This document shows, in pieces, positions 8,937 to 18,317 of a DNA stretch of 58,824 nt. Under the pieces are notes generated by a model that ran no database searches, had not been told where the DNA came from, and saw only the letters and a program-made list of their open reading frames with translations. Position 1 is the stretch's first letter; each line of letters opens with the position of its first letter. Both the position numbers and the translations under genes were made by a program. This stretch comes from an uncultured Porphyromonadaceae bacterium (GTDB lineage: Bacteria; Bacteroidota; Bacteroidia; Bacteroidales; Muribaculaceae), in NCBI GenBank assembly GCA_948467675.1, contig CAOKFI010000012.1, forward strand, positions 1 to 58,824, read 5' to 3'.

Positions 8937-10151
8937 ATGAAGCATATTATAATTCTCGGAGACGGCATGGCCGATGAACCTATCGAGAACCTGGGCGGAA
9001 AGACACCGCTACAGGCAGCTGACACTCCGGCCATGGAATGGCTGGCATCGCACGGCTGCCAGGGCGAACTCACAACGGTTCCGGACGGTTTCGCACCAGG
9101 AAGCGAGATCGCCAATCTGTCGGTATTGGGTTATAATGTCGCTGATGTCTTTGAAGGCAGAGGCTCTCTTGAAGCGGCCAGTATGGGTATACCTATTGCC
9201 GATGACGAGATGGCCATGAGATGCAATCTGATATGCATTGCCGACGGACGTATCAAAAACCATTCTGCAGGCCATATATCCACCGAAGAAGCTACTGTTC
9301 TTATAGATTTCCTACAACAAGAACTCGGCGGTGGAAATGTGAACTTCTTTCCAGGCATCTCTTACCGGCATCTTATCAAGATCAAAGGTGCGGACAAACG
9401 CATAACCTGCACACCCCCGCATGATGTGCCTGGTGTCGAATCTCATTCCGTAATGGTCTCTGCAGATGTACAGGATGCCGAATCCACCGCCCTGCTTATA
9501 AACAGACTGATTCTGGAATCTCAGAAATTATTGTCCACACACCCTGTCAACCTGAAGCGTATAGCAGAAGGCAGAGACCCGGCCAACAGCATATGGCCAT
9601 GGTCGCCGGGATACCGTCCGTCAATGCACACGATGAACGAACTGTTCGGCATAAAGAACGGTATCGTCATATCGGCCGTAGATCTGATCCGGGGTATAGG
9701 AGTATATGCAGGATTGAAGCCTGTCATTGTCGATGGTGCCACTGGTCTATACGACACAAACTACGAAGGCAAGGCTCAAGCCGCCATAGATGCGCTAAAA
9801 GGCGACTGCGATTTCGTGTTTTTACATGTAGAAGCCAGCGACGAAGCCGGACATGAAGGCGACGTGGCACTAAAAATACGCACTATCGAATATCTCGACA
9901 GCCGTATAATAGCGCCGATACTCGATGCAGTAAGACAGATGGACGAACCGGTGACCATAGCGGTATTACCGGACCACCCTACTCCATGCCGAATACGCAC
10001 ACACACCAGGAAACCGGTGCCATTCGTAATATGTCGTCCAGACGGAATCACTGACGGCCTGACTACATTCGACGAGATCTCCGCCCGTCATGGATCATTA
10101 GGCCACATAACCGATGGGATCTCGTTCATAAGGGAACTTTTGAAAGATTAG
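8937..10151 (+). CDS. ApgM-type phosphoglycerate mutase-like protein, probable homoserine kinase
   Basis: Alkaline-phosphatase superfamily protein of 404 residues related to archaeal-type cofactor-independent phosphoglycerate mutase (COG3635). Metal and nucleophile motifs are intact: ILGDGMADEP at 4-13, the serine in PGSEIANLS near 60, HVEASDEAGHEGD near 300, and the PDHPTPC motif near 345. It sits between thrA and thrC, and no GHMP-type thrB occurs here. A protein of this kind encoded in the thr locus of B. thetaiotaomicron has been reported to supply homoserine kinase activity, so that is the likelier role; true phosphoglycerate mutase activity is the alternative. Context argues for the first. 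Confidence 0.85.
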   Translation: MKHIIILGDGMADEPIENLGGKTPLQAADTPAMEWLASHGCQGELTTVPDGFAPGSEIANLSVLGYNVADVFEGRGSLEAASMGIPIADDEMAMRCNLICIADGRIKNHSAGHISTEEATVLIDFLQQELGGGNVNFFPGISYRHLIKIKGADKRITCTPPHDVPGVESHSVMVSADVQDAESTALLINRLILESQKLLSTHPVNLKRIAEGRDPANSIWPWSPGYRPSMHTMNELFGIKNGIVISAVDLIRGIGVYAGLKPVIVDGATGLYDTNYEGKAQAAIDALKGDCDFVFLHVEASDEAGHEGDVALKIRTIEYLDSRIIAPILDAVRQMDEPVTIAVLPDHPTPCRIRTHTRKPVPFVICRPDGITDGLTTFDEISARHGSLGHITDGISFIRELLKD

Positions 10152-10201
10152 CCAACCTTTCTCACTTATTTATATAAACAATACAGACCAAACAATAATC
10201 A

Positions 10202-11515
10202 ATGCAATATTACAGCACTAACCACCAGTCTCCCGACGTGTCGCTCCAGGAAGCCGTAACCCACGGTCTCGCACCTGATCGCGGACTGTATATGCCTGAA
10301 CGCATTCCCGTTATTCCAAAAGCTTTTTTCAACAACATATCCGAAATGTCTCTGCCCGACATTGCATACGTCGTAGCTAACACACTGTTCGGCGAAGACA
10401 TAGATTCGGAAACCCTCAAAAACATAGTAAAAGACACGCTCAACTTCAATATCCCGCTTAAACATGTGACCGAAAACAGATACGTCCTGGAATTATTCCA
10501 TGGACCGACACTGGCATTCAAAGACGTAGGCGCACGATTTATGGCTCGTCTGCTGGCACATTTCAATCAGAAGCAAAATTCAGAAGGCAAAGTCGTCAAT
10601 GTACTCGTAGCGACATCAGGCGACACCGGTAGTGCTGTCGCCAACGGATTTCTCAATGTCCCAGGCATAAGAGTATTCGTTCTATATCCAAAAGGTAAGG
10701 TAAGCCCTATTCAGGAATCCCAGTTCACGACCTTGGGAGGCAATATCACGGCATTTGAAGTAAAAGGCACGTTCGACGATTGCCAGGCATTGGTTAAAAG
10801 TGCATTTATAGATGAGGAGCTGAACGAAAAAATGATCCTGACTTCAGCCAACTCAATAAATGTAGCACGTTTCCTGCCCCAGATGTTCTACTACTTCTAC
10901 GCATACGCCCAACTTGCCAAAAACGGAAAATCGCTGAAACATGTAGTAGTATCCGTTCCGAGCGGCAATTTCGGAAATCTTGCCGCCGGCCTGATAGCCA
11001 AACGAATGGGTCTGCCTATTGAACGATTTATAGCAGCAAACAACGCCAATGACGTATTTTTCAAATACCTACAGACCGGTGAGTACAATCCTCAGCCGTC
11101 AATCGCAACTATCGCAAACGCCATGGATGTAGGCGCGCCCTCCAACTTCGATCGCATACTCGATATATATGGCAATTCGCACGAGGCAATAACGACGGAT
11201 ATACACGGCTACACCTACGACGACGAAGCCATAGCACGCACGATCCGCGATACATACAGATCGACAGGATATTTACTCGATCCGCATGGAGCTGTAGCAT
11301 ACCGTGCACTTGTAAAAGATCTGCAGCCGGGCGAAACCGGCATTTTCCTCGAGACTGCCCATCCTGCAAAATTCAAGGATAGTGTCGAGGAGATAATCGG
11401 CGGCAAAGTCAGCATACCGTCAAAACTCGCTCAGTTTGCAAAAGGAGAAAAGCAGACGGTCAAAATACCGGCATCATTCTCATCGCTCAAGAAACAATTG
11501 CTCAATACCAAATAA
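10202..11515 (+). CDS. thrC: Threonine synthase
   Basis: PLP enzyme converting O-phosphohomoserine to threonine. 437 residues, usual length. The PLP lysine lies in GPTLAFKDVGARF at about residues 101-113, and the phosphate-binding loop follows (ATSGDTGSAVA, about 138-148). The N-terminal NHQSPDVSLQEA and the PNRGLYMPE-like segment are typical of the fungal/bacterial long form. It is last in the thrA-apgM-thrC operon, 50 bases after apgM, and ends just before a strong bidirectional terminator. Confidence 0.97.
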   Translation: MQYYSTNHQSPDVSLQEAVTHGLAPDRGLYMPERIPVIPKAFFNNISEMSLPDIAYVVANTLFGEDIDSETLKNIVKDTLNFNIPLKHVTENRYVLELFHGPTLAFKDVGARFMARLLAHFNQKQNSEGKVVNVLVATSGDTGSAVANGFLNVPGIRVFVLYPKGKVSPIQESQFTTLGGNITAFEVKGTFDDCQALVKSAFIDEELNEKMILTSANSINVARFLPQMFYYFYAYAQLAKNGKSLKHVVVSVPSGNFGNLAAGLIAKRMGLPIERFIAANNANDVFFKYLQTGEYNPQPSIATIANAMDVGAPSNFDRILDIYGNSHEAITTDIHGYTYDDEAIARTIRDTYRSTGYLLDPHGAVAYRALVKDLQPGETGIFLETAHPAKFKDSVEEIIGGKVSIPSKLAQFAKGEKQTVKIPASFSSLKKQLLNTK

Positions 11516-11533
11516 ACTTCCAATCGGACATTG

Positions 11534-11588
11534 AATATAATACAACGGACGCGTACCTGTTATTGGTACGCGTCCGTTGTATTATATT
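11534..11588. terminator. Bidirectional terminator between thrC and proS
   Basis: A perfect 24-base inverted repeat (11534-11557 and 11565-11588) around a 7-base loop, with a GC-rich core and AT-rich foot that provides U-rich ends on both strands. It serves the convergent thrC and proS transcripts. Confidence 0.92.
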
Positions 11589-11596
11589 ACTTTGGA

Positions 11597-13078
11597 TTAG
11601 TAGCTGCGGGCGAATATCACACGCTGCGCTGATGGTTTTCCAGTAACCATACATATACCGGGAGTCTTGTCGCCGTCCTGAGGTATACACCGTATGGTAG
11701 CTTTTGTCTCCTCCTTAATCCGTTCTTCAGTTTCAGTGGTACCGTCCCAATGAGCTAATATGAAACCACCCTTCTCTATCTGTTCTTTAAACTCATCATA
11801 TGTATCCACTTTTGTAATCATGGAATCACGATATGAAAGAGCCTTATTATAAATATTCTCCTGGATCTCTTCGAGAAGACCTTTGACACGATCTACGATT
11901 CCGTCAAGCTGCTCGACACTCTTTTCAAGCGTATCACGACGCATCAGTTCAATAGTTCCGTTCTCGATGTCACGCGCACCGATCGCAAGACGTACAGGTA
12001 CGCCTTTCAATTCATAGTCGGCAAACTTGAATCCGGGACGTTTGTTCTCAGCATCGTCATATTTCACACTTATGCCCAACGACCGCAATTCATTGACAAT
12101 AGGTTCAACTTTTGCTGAGATTTCCGCCAACTGCTCGGAATTCTTATATATAGGTATGATCACAACCTGAATCGGGGCAAGATGGGGAGGGAGCACCAAT
12201 CCGTTATCGTCGGAATGAGTCATAATAAGCGCACCCATCAGACGCGTCGATACACCCCAGGAGTTTGCCCATACATATTCGGGCTTATTCTCTTTATTGA
12301 CAAAAGTCACATCGAACGCTTTTGCGAAATTCTGACCCAGATTATGGCTTGTTCCGGCCTGCAGAGCCTTGCCGTCCTGCATCATCGCTTCTATAGTGTA
12401 TGTATTGAGTGCTCCGGCAAAACGTTCGTTGGCCGTCTTGACACCGATAATGACAGGCATAGCCATATAGTCACGGGCAAACTTGGCATACAGATTGATC
12501 ATCTGGACTGTGCGCTGTTCCGACTCTTCAGCTGTAGCATGGGCGCAATGGCCTTCCTGCCACAGAAATTCAGCGGTACGCAGGAACATGCGTGTACGCA
12601 TCTCCCATCGCATAACGTTGGCCCACTGGTTACACAATACCGGAAGATCCCTGTAACTATGAATCCAGTTTTTATACGTACCCCATATTATTGTCTCAGA
12701 AGTAGGACGTACAATCAGTTCTTCTTCAAGACGAGCCGCCGGATCTACGATAACCCCGTTCCCATTCGGATCGTTTTTCAACCGGTAATGAGTGACAACG
12801 GCACACTCCTTGGCAAATCCTTCAACATGTTCAGCTTCGCGACACAAAAACGATTTCGGAATCAAAAGCGGAAAATAAGCATTCTGCACTCCTGTCTCCT
12901 TAAACATTCTATCCAGTTGCTGCTGCATCTTCTCCCAGATTGCATAACCGTAGGGCTTAATGACCATACAGCCACGCACGGCCGACTGCTCGGCCAGATC
13001 AGCTTTCACAACAAGGTCATTATACCACTGCGAATAATTGTCCTTACGCTTGGTAAGGTCTTTGAGTTCTTTTGCCAT
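11597..13078 (-). CDS. proS: Prolyl-tRNA synthetase
   Basis: Class II aminoacyl-tRNA synthetase charging tRNA-Pro, 493 residues, of the shorter archaeal/eukaryote-like type without the bacterial editing insertion. Motif 2 region ([22 protein letters not shown], about 155-177) and motif 3 ([19 protein letters not shown], about 275-293) are present. The anticodon-binding domain follows from about 305, and the Zn-domain-like C-terminal segment ends in RVIFARSY. It is transcribed away from a TAATTTTG box at 13138-13131. Convergent with thrC. No anomalies. Confidence 0.97.
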   Translation of the reverse strand: MAKELKDLTKRKDNYSQWYNDLVVKADLAEQSAVRGCMVIKPYGYAIWEKMQQQLDRMFKETGVQNAYFPLLIPKSFLCREAEHVEGFAKECAVVTHYRLKNDPNGNGVIVDPAARLEEELIVRPTSETIIWGTYKNWIHSYRDLPVLCNQWANVMRWEMRTRMFLRTAEFLWQEGHCAHATAEESEQRTVQMINLYAKFARDYMAMPVIIGVKTANERFAGALNTYTIEAMMQDGKALQAGTSHNLGQNFAKAFDVTFVNKENKPEYVWANSWGVSTRLMGALIMTHSDDNGLVLPPHLAPIQVVIIPIYKNSEQLAEISAKVEPIVNELRSLGISVKYDDAENKRPGFKFADYELKGVPVRLAIGARDIENGTIELMRRDTLEKSVEQLDGIVDRVKGLLEEIQENIYNKALSYRDSMITKVDTYDEFKEQIEKGGFILAHWDGTTETEERIKEETKATIRCIPQDGDKTPGICMVTGKPSAQRVIFARSY

Positions 13079-13130
13079 TGTATAATATTAATGAGTCTTA
13101 CTTATTTACAGGACATGATAAATTTATGTG

Positions 13131-13138
13131 CAAAATTA
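13131..13138 (-). promoter_or_regulatory. Candidate -7 element for proS
   Basis: On the minus strand this reads TAATTTTG, an exact TAnnTTTG match, giving a leader of about 45 bases to the proS ATG at 13078. No clear -33 TTTG is present at the right distance. Confidence 0.5.
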
Positions 13139-13189
13139 ACTAATATTCTGCACATACGAGAGTTTCTACAATTGATTTTAGGATGACAG

Positions 13190-13840
13190 CTATGGAATCA
13201 TGCCTCGTTTGGCCATATCCAGCATAACCCGTCCAGGAATAAGATACACTTCCAGCCTTCGGTTGGCACCTCTATTAAGACGCGAATTGTTGACCAAAAG
13301 CGGCTCATCGGCACCGCAACCATACGGAACCATTGCAGATGTATCGAGCGACAACCCCTCAAACCATTTGCAGACCGATTCCGCCCTGGCCTCTGTAAGG
13401 CTATTGACATACTCTTCAGATCCTGTATCGTCGCTATGCATCACGATCAGCACTTTCCACATCCCGGATTGAGTAAGCATCGGAGTAAACGGACGCAAAA
13501 AATTACCTGCACTTTGGCGTAATTCAGTACTATTAGGCAAAAATAGACCTTCGGCTCCGATAGTCGCTACTATGACTTCTCCGTTACGAGTCAATTCCAC
13601 CGGGATACCGGCTGCTTTCAACCGTTTGGCCTCACGTTTCTGCTTATCGACTATTGCAGCCATGTTCTTTTTAGGCACAACAGGTGTAGAAACATTTTCG
13701 GCAATAGACATTTCAAAAATGTCATCCTCCGTCGGTTCTGCATTTTTTGATGCCGCATCCGCATATATGCACGAACACAAAACGACAGCCGAAAAGACTG
13801 CACGTCTCATATAATTGCCACTCAAATGAAACAGTATCAT
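13190..13840 (-). CDS. OmpA-family periplasmic/outer-membrane protein
   Basis: 216 residues: signal peptide, a basic spacer (KKNMAAIVDKQKREAKRLKA) and a C-terminal OmpA-like peptidoglycan-binding domain. Diagnostic features are the 'LFLPNSTEL' strand near 95-103, 'SLTEARAESVCKWF' helix near 145-158, and the 'NSRLNRGANRRLEVYLIP' ending near 187-204. The ATG at 13840 overlaps the preceding gene's TGA (ATGA), but the in-frame ATG at 13810 (MRRAVFSAV) gives a more normal signal peptide; either may be used. Probably tethers the outer membrane to peptidoglycan. It has no barrel of its own. Confidence 0.8.
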   Translation of the reverse strand: MILFHLSGNYMRRAVFSAVVLCSCIYADAASKNAEPTEDDIFEMSIAENVSTPVVPKKNMAAIVDKQKREAKRLKAAGIPVELTRNGEVIVATIGAEGLFLPNSTELRQSAGNFLRPFTPMLTQSGMWKVLIVMHSDDTGSEEYVNSLTEARAESVCKWFEGLSLDTSAMVPYGCGADEPLLVNNSRLNRGANRRLEVYLIPGRVMLDMAKRGMIP

Positions 13841-14154
13841 TCGTTAAGGCCTATAGATTCCTCATAAGCCAATTCCGCTCTTACAATCGTGGCGATATGC
13901 CCGTCAGCGATCTCAGAGCCTTTGTCCTTACGCAAAAGTTTAGTGACATGCGCCACTATTTCATCAACAGAAAGATCCGCATCGTCGTCACTCAGAGCAG
14001 AATCGAGATCAAGCATGCCGCTGTCCTCATATAAATCCCAGATGATATCTATCACATTCAACAATTGATCGTCATCGTAAACGTCACGCCATTCCTGCGG
14101 AAGGTATCCGCGCATATATATTATCGCTGCCTGTTCATCAAATTCCATAAACAC
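13837..14154 (-). CDS. Conserved acidic small protein, function unknown
   Basis: 105 residues, strongly acidic (LDLDSALSDDDADLSVDE in the middle), predicted mainly helical and cytoplasmic; no signal peptide or membrane segment. I do not recognise a characterised family, although similar small proteins occur in Bacteroidales. A second in-frame ATG two codons in (14148) is possible. Its stop overlaps the start of the OmpA-like gene, so the two are probably co-translated. No promoter of the TAnnTTTG type was found directly upstream. Confidence 0.7.
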   Translation of the reverse strand: MFMEFDEQAAIIYMRGYLPQEWRDVYDDDQLLNVIDIIWDLYEDSGMLDLDSALSDDDADLSVDEIVAHVTKLLRKDKGSEIADGHIATIVRAELAYEESIGLNE

Positions 14155-14564
14155 CGAATTAAATAGTAAATCCTGTGGCTAAAATAACGAAATTAATTCA
14201 ATATACAATTCCCGACCGCCGCAACCAATAGAACGTTAACGTTGTTTTTAGGTTATTTTCAATTAATTTACACAGGCTTCATTTATTCGTCTGCCTCGAT
14301 AAACAGGTTGCCGCCATGCGTCACTCCCATATATAGCCCTTCAGGTCAAAACACAGACGCCAGTCAGATCTTCTTCAGATAAGTGACACTACTTCCGCTC
14401 ATTATCTGCTAACAAATCCTTTTCCCACGACCACAAATATCATATAATCACATGCTTTTTTCGATCAAAGACTGCAAAAAAATAAATGTTTTTGACTAAT
14501 TTTGCAGAATTATTGCTTAGCAGAATTAATACCCAAATCAAATATAGCAAGCTCTACAAAACTC
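14155..14564. other. Intergenic region between divergent operons, with purL promoter element
   Basis: About 410 bases without a credible gene. TAATTTTG at 14497-14504 is an exact -7 match placed to give a 5' leader of about 55 bases for purL. The region also holds a perfect 12-base palindrome AACGTTAACGTT at 14232-14243 and several AT-rich dyads (for example CCTGTG 14172-14177 with CACAGG 14271-14276), whose significance is unknown. No purine riboswitch aptamer could be recognised by eye. Confidence 0.5.
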
Positions 14565-17500
14565 ATGAGTATTGTCCAATTCTTCAAAAAGGGTGCAACC
14601 CAGATTTTTGCAGTAGAAACCGACCACGGCTTCTCACCCGCCGAACAAGAAAAGTTGTCGTGGCTTCTGTCAGGTGCCAAACCTCTGGCGTCGAAGCGTC
14701 TCTCCGGACGTTATATCGGACCGCGTCGCGAAATGATTACTCCATGGAGTACAAATGCCGTTGAAATAACCCAGAACATGGGTATTCGCGGCATTTCTCG
14801 TATTGAGGAATTTTCGCTCACACGTGAAGAAAATCCGACATTCGACAAAATGCTTCAACGTGTCTACGACGGCCTTAACTCAAAGATATTCGCTATAGAC
14901 CGCAAACCGGATCCGATAGAACATATAGCAGATATAACGGAATACAACAACCGGGAAGGTCTCGCACTCAGCGCCGAAGAAGAAGACTATCTGCGTCAGT
15001 TGGCAGAGCGCCTTGGCCGACCACTGACTGACAGTGAGGTTTTCGGATTCTCGCAAGTGAATTCCGAACATTGCCGCCACAAAATATTCAACGGCACATT
15101 TATCATTGACGGTGAGGAAAAGCCCTTATCACTTTTCAAACTCATCAAAAAGACCTCACAGGTCAACCCCGGCAAACTCGTATCAGCCTATAAAGATAAT
15201 GTAGCATTTGTCGAAGGCCCTCAGGTAGACCAGTTCGCACCTGTAAATCCAGACCGTCCCGACTACTTCGAGATCAAGCCTATCGACACTGTTATCTCCC
15301 TAAAAGCCGAGACTCACAACTTTCCTACCACAGTCGAACCATTCAACGGAGCAGCGACCGGATCAGGCGGAGAGATCCGCGACCGTCTCGGCGGAGGCCG
15401 CGCCAGTCTGCCAATAGCCGGTACCGCGGTCTATATGACATCGTATCCCCGCATGTCGGCCGACCACCGTTGGGAAATGATGATGAATCCGCGTGCATGG
15501 CTTTATCAGACTCCTTGCGACATTCTTATCAAGGCATCGAACGGCGCATCGGATTTCGGCAACAAGTTCGGCCAGCCCCTGATATGCGGATCGTTGCTGA
15601 CATTCGAACACGATGAGAACGGCAAGCTATATGCATACGATAAAGTTATAATGCTTGCAGGCGGTGTCGGATTCGCATCGCGCCGTGACGCACTCAAAGG
15701 CACTCCCGTACCGGAGGAGAAAGTAGTTATAATGGGTGGTGACAACTACCGTATCGGCATGGGTGGCGGAGCTGTAAGTTCAGTAGCGACAGGTCAGTAT
15801 GCAAACGCTATTGAGCTTAACGCAGTACAACGCGCCAATCCTGAAATGCAAAAACGTGTAGCCAACGTGATCCGCGCATTGGCCGAATCTCCCGAAAACC
15901 CGATAGTATCAATACACGACCACGGAGCAGGCGGCCACCTCAATGCCCTGTCGGAACTCGTGGAAGAGACCGGTGGCAAAATCAGCATCGGCGATCTGCC
16001 TGTGGGCGATAAAACATTGTCGGCAAAAGAAATTGTCGGCAACGAAAGCCAGGAGCGAATGGGCATGGTGATGAAAGCCGAAGACATCGAATTCGTACGC
16101 CGTATAGCCGACCGCGAACGTGCGCCATTCTATGTCGTAGGTGAGACTACCGGTGACCACCGGTTCGTATTCGAACAGCCCGACGGAGTAAAGCCAATCG
16201 ATCTTGCAATGACCGATATGTTCGGCAGTTCTCCCAAAACAGTGATGACCGACACGACAATCGAACAAAGCTATAAAGATCCGGAATACGATCAGTCCCA
16301 GCTTGAGACATACGTGCGCAATGTATTGTCTCTTGAAGGTGTAGCCTGCAAAGACTGGCTGACCAACAAGGTAGACCGCTCTGTCACCGGAAAGGTAGCA
16401 CGACAGCAATGTCAGGGCGAGATACAGCTCCCGCTCAGTGACTGCGGTGTCGTGGCACTCGATTATACCGGCAAGAAAGGTATTGCAACGTCTATAGGCC
16501 ACGCGCCACAGGCTGCACTCGTCGACTCTGCCAACGGCTCGGTGCTTGCGGTAGCCGAAGCTCTCACGAATCTCGCAGGCGCACCGCTGGCCGATGGACT
16601 CAGCGGAGTATCTCTCAGTGCCAACTGGATGTGGCCTTGCAAGAACCCCGGCGAAGACGCGGCTTTATACCGTGCAGTGGAGGCATGCAGCGATTTCGCA
16701 TGCGCACTGGGAATAAACATACCTACCGGCAAGGACAGTCTGTCGATGACACAGAAATACGGCGACGAGAAAGTATTCGCCCCCGGCACTGTGATAATCT
16801 CGGCCGCCGCTGAGACTTCCGACGTCCGCAAAACATTGACTCCGGTTCTCCAGCGCGGAGAGTCCCGTCTGTATTATATCGATTTCTCCGGCGACAAGTT
16901 GAAACTTGGCGGATCTGCGTTCGCACAGGCTCTGAATGCTCTCGGATCAGAAACCCCGACAGTCAAAGACGCCGCACAATTCGGCCGTACTTTCAATGCC
17001 GTTCAACGCATGATCAACCGAGGTCAGATTATGGCCGCACACGATGTATCGGCCGGTGGTCTTGTCACAACATTGCTGGAAATGACATTCGCCAACACAA
17101 CCGGCGGTATCGAAATGGCTACTGACCGGTTTACTGCCGACGGAGAAACAGATCTCATCAAAATCCTATTCTCAGAGAATCCGGCACTTGTAATCCAGGT
17201 CGCAGACTCAAAAGCCGGCACCGTCGAATCATTCCTCGAAAAGCAAGGCGTGGGCTTCCGCTTTATAGGCACACCGATCGAAGAACGTGCACTTGTAATA
17301 AACCACGATGGCTCGCAGCACCTGCTCGGAATAGACTACATGCGCGACGTATGGTTTGAACCGTCTTATCTTATGGATGCCGTCCAGAGCGGAAACCAAT
17401 GTGCATCGCTCCGCTTCGAGAACTATAAGAAACAGCCGCTACGCTACCGTTTCCCGAGCAAATACGACGGCTCACTCAAAACTCTCGGTCTCGATCTCAG

Positions 17501-18275
17501 CCGCAAAGAGCGTACAGGTATCAAAGCCGCTATCATCCGTGAAAAAGGTGTCAATGGCGACAGAGAAATGGCATACTCCCTGTTCCTCGCAGGATTCGAT
17601 GTCAAAGATGTACACATGACCGATCTTATGAGCGGGCGCGAGACTCTCGATGACGTCAACATGATCGTATTCTGCGGTGGCTTCTCAAATTCAGATGTAC
17701 TGGGATCGGCAAAAGGATGGGCCGGCGGTTTCCTTTGGAATGAACAGGCCAAGGCTACACTGGAACGCTTCTACAAGCGGCCGGACACACTGAGTCTCGG
17801 CGTATGCAACGGTTGCCAGCTTATGATCGAACTCAATCTGATCAATCCCGAACACGGCAAACGTACCCGGATGGAGCACAACATATCCCACAAATTCGAA
17901 TCGCAGTTCGTGGGAGTGACAGTGCCCAAAAACGATTCAGTAATGTTCGGTTCTCTCTCCGGAACCAAACTCGGCATCTGGGTAGCCCATGGCGAAGGAC
18001 GATTCAGCCTGCCCGAATCGCTGGCATCCTACAATGTCATAGCCAAATACAACTATACCACCTACCCCGGCAATCCAAACGGATCCCGGTACTCGGTAGC
18101 CGGCATAGCCTCAGCCGACGGACGCCACGTAGCCATCATGCCACATCTCGAACGGGCCATATTCCCATGGCAGTGGGCATATTATCCCGCGAGCCGTCGC
18201 AAAGACGACGTAACGCCATGGATCGAGGCATTTGTCAATGCCCGCCGTTGGGTAGAGGCAAAAACTACAAAATAA
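14565..18275 (+). CDS. purL: Phosphoribosylformylglycinamidine synthase, single-chain form
   Basis: Converts FGAR, glutamine and ATP to FGAM in purine synthesis. The start is ATG 14565 (1236 residues); the longer open frame from 14502 overlaps the -7 box. Order: N-terminal domain (to about 150), linker, two AIR-synthase-like halves (SLKAETHNFPT and GGEIRDRLGGGR around 245-280; QIMAAHDVSAGG around 820-835), then a C-terminal class I glutaminase with nucleophile Cys1081 in LGVCNGCQL and the PHLERAIFPWQW His/Glu region near 1200. It precedes the PurF paralogue by 42 bases. Full length and intact. Confidence 0.97.
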   Translation: MSIVQFFKKGATQIFAVETDHGFSPAEQEKLSWLLSGAKPLASKRLSGRYIGPRREMITPWSTNAVEITQNMGIRGISRIEEFSLTREENPTFDKMLQRVYDGLNSKIFAIDRKPDPIEHIADITEYNNREGLALSAEEEDYLRQLAERLGRPLTDSEVFGFSQVNSEHCRHKIFNGTFIIDGEEKPLSLFKLIKKTSQVNPGKLVSAYKDNVAFVEGPQVDQFAPVNPDRPDYFEIKPIDTVISLKAETHNFPTTVEPFNGAATGSGGEIRDRLGGGRASLPIAGTAVYMTSYPRMSADHRWEMMMNPRAWLYQTPCDILIKASNGASDFGNKFGQPLICGSLLTFEHDENGKLYAYDKVIMLAGGVGFASRRDALKGTPVPEEKVVIMGGDNYRIGMGGGAVSSVATGQYANAIELNAVQRANPEMQKRVANVIRALAESPENPIVSIHDHGAGGHLNALSELVEETGGKISIGDLPVGDKTLSAKEIVGNESQERMGMVMKAEDIEFVRRIADRERAPFYVVGETTGDHRFVFEQPDGVKPIDLAMTDMFGSSPKTVMTDTTIEQSYKDPEYDQSQLETYVRNVLSLEGVACKDWLTNKVDRSVTGKVARQQCQGEIQLPLSDCGVVALDYTGKKGIATSIGHAPQAALVDSANGSVLAVAEALTNLAGAPLADGLSGVSLSANWMWPCKNPGEDAALYRAVEACSDFACALGINIPTGKDSLSMTQKYGDEKVFAPGTVIISAAAETSDVRKTLTPVLQRGESRLYYIDFSGDKLKLGGSAFAQALNALGSETPTVKDAAQFGRTFNAVQRMINRGQIMAAHDVSAGGLVTTLLEMTFANTTGGIEMATDRFTADGETDLIKILFSENPALVIQVADSKAGTVESFLEKQGVGFRFIGTPIEERALVINHDGSQHLLGIDYMRDVWFEPSYLMDAVQSGNQCASLRFENYKKQPLRYRFPSKYDGSLKTLGLDLSRKERTGIKAAIIREKGVNGDREMAYSLFLAGFDVKDVHMTDLMSGRETLDDVNMIVFCGGFSNSDVLGSAKGWAGGFLWNEQAKATLERFYKRPDTLSLGVCNGCQLMIELNLINPEHGKRTRMEHNISHKFESQFVGVTVPKNDSVMFGSLSGTKLGIWVAHGEGRFSLPESLASYNVIAKYNYTTYPGNPNGSRYSVAGIASADGRHVAIMPHLERAIFPWQWAYYPASRRKDDVTPWIEAFVNARRWVEAKTTK

Positions 18276-18317
18276 AACTGAACACAGAATACTCTAAATT
18301 CCAAATCATACATCCTT

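Noticed and set aside
12182-13186. 334-codon open frame antisense to proS
   Set aside because: It mirrors the proS coding frame, has no family resemblance, no promoter and an implausible His/Cys-rich composition; proS is certain.
14232-14243. Palindrome AACGTTAACGTT as an operator for purL
   Set aside because: More than 250 bases upstream of the -7 box and not repeated near other pur genes here; kept only as a note on the intergenic region.
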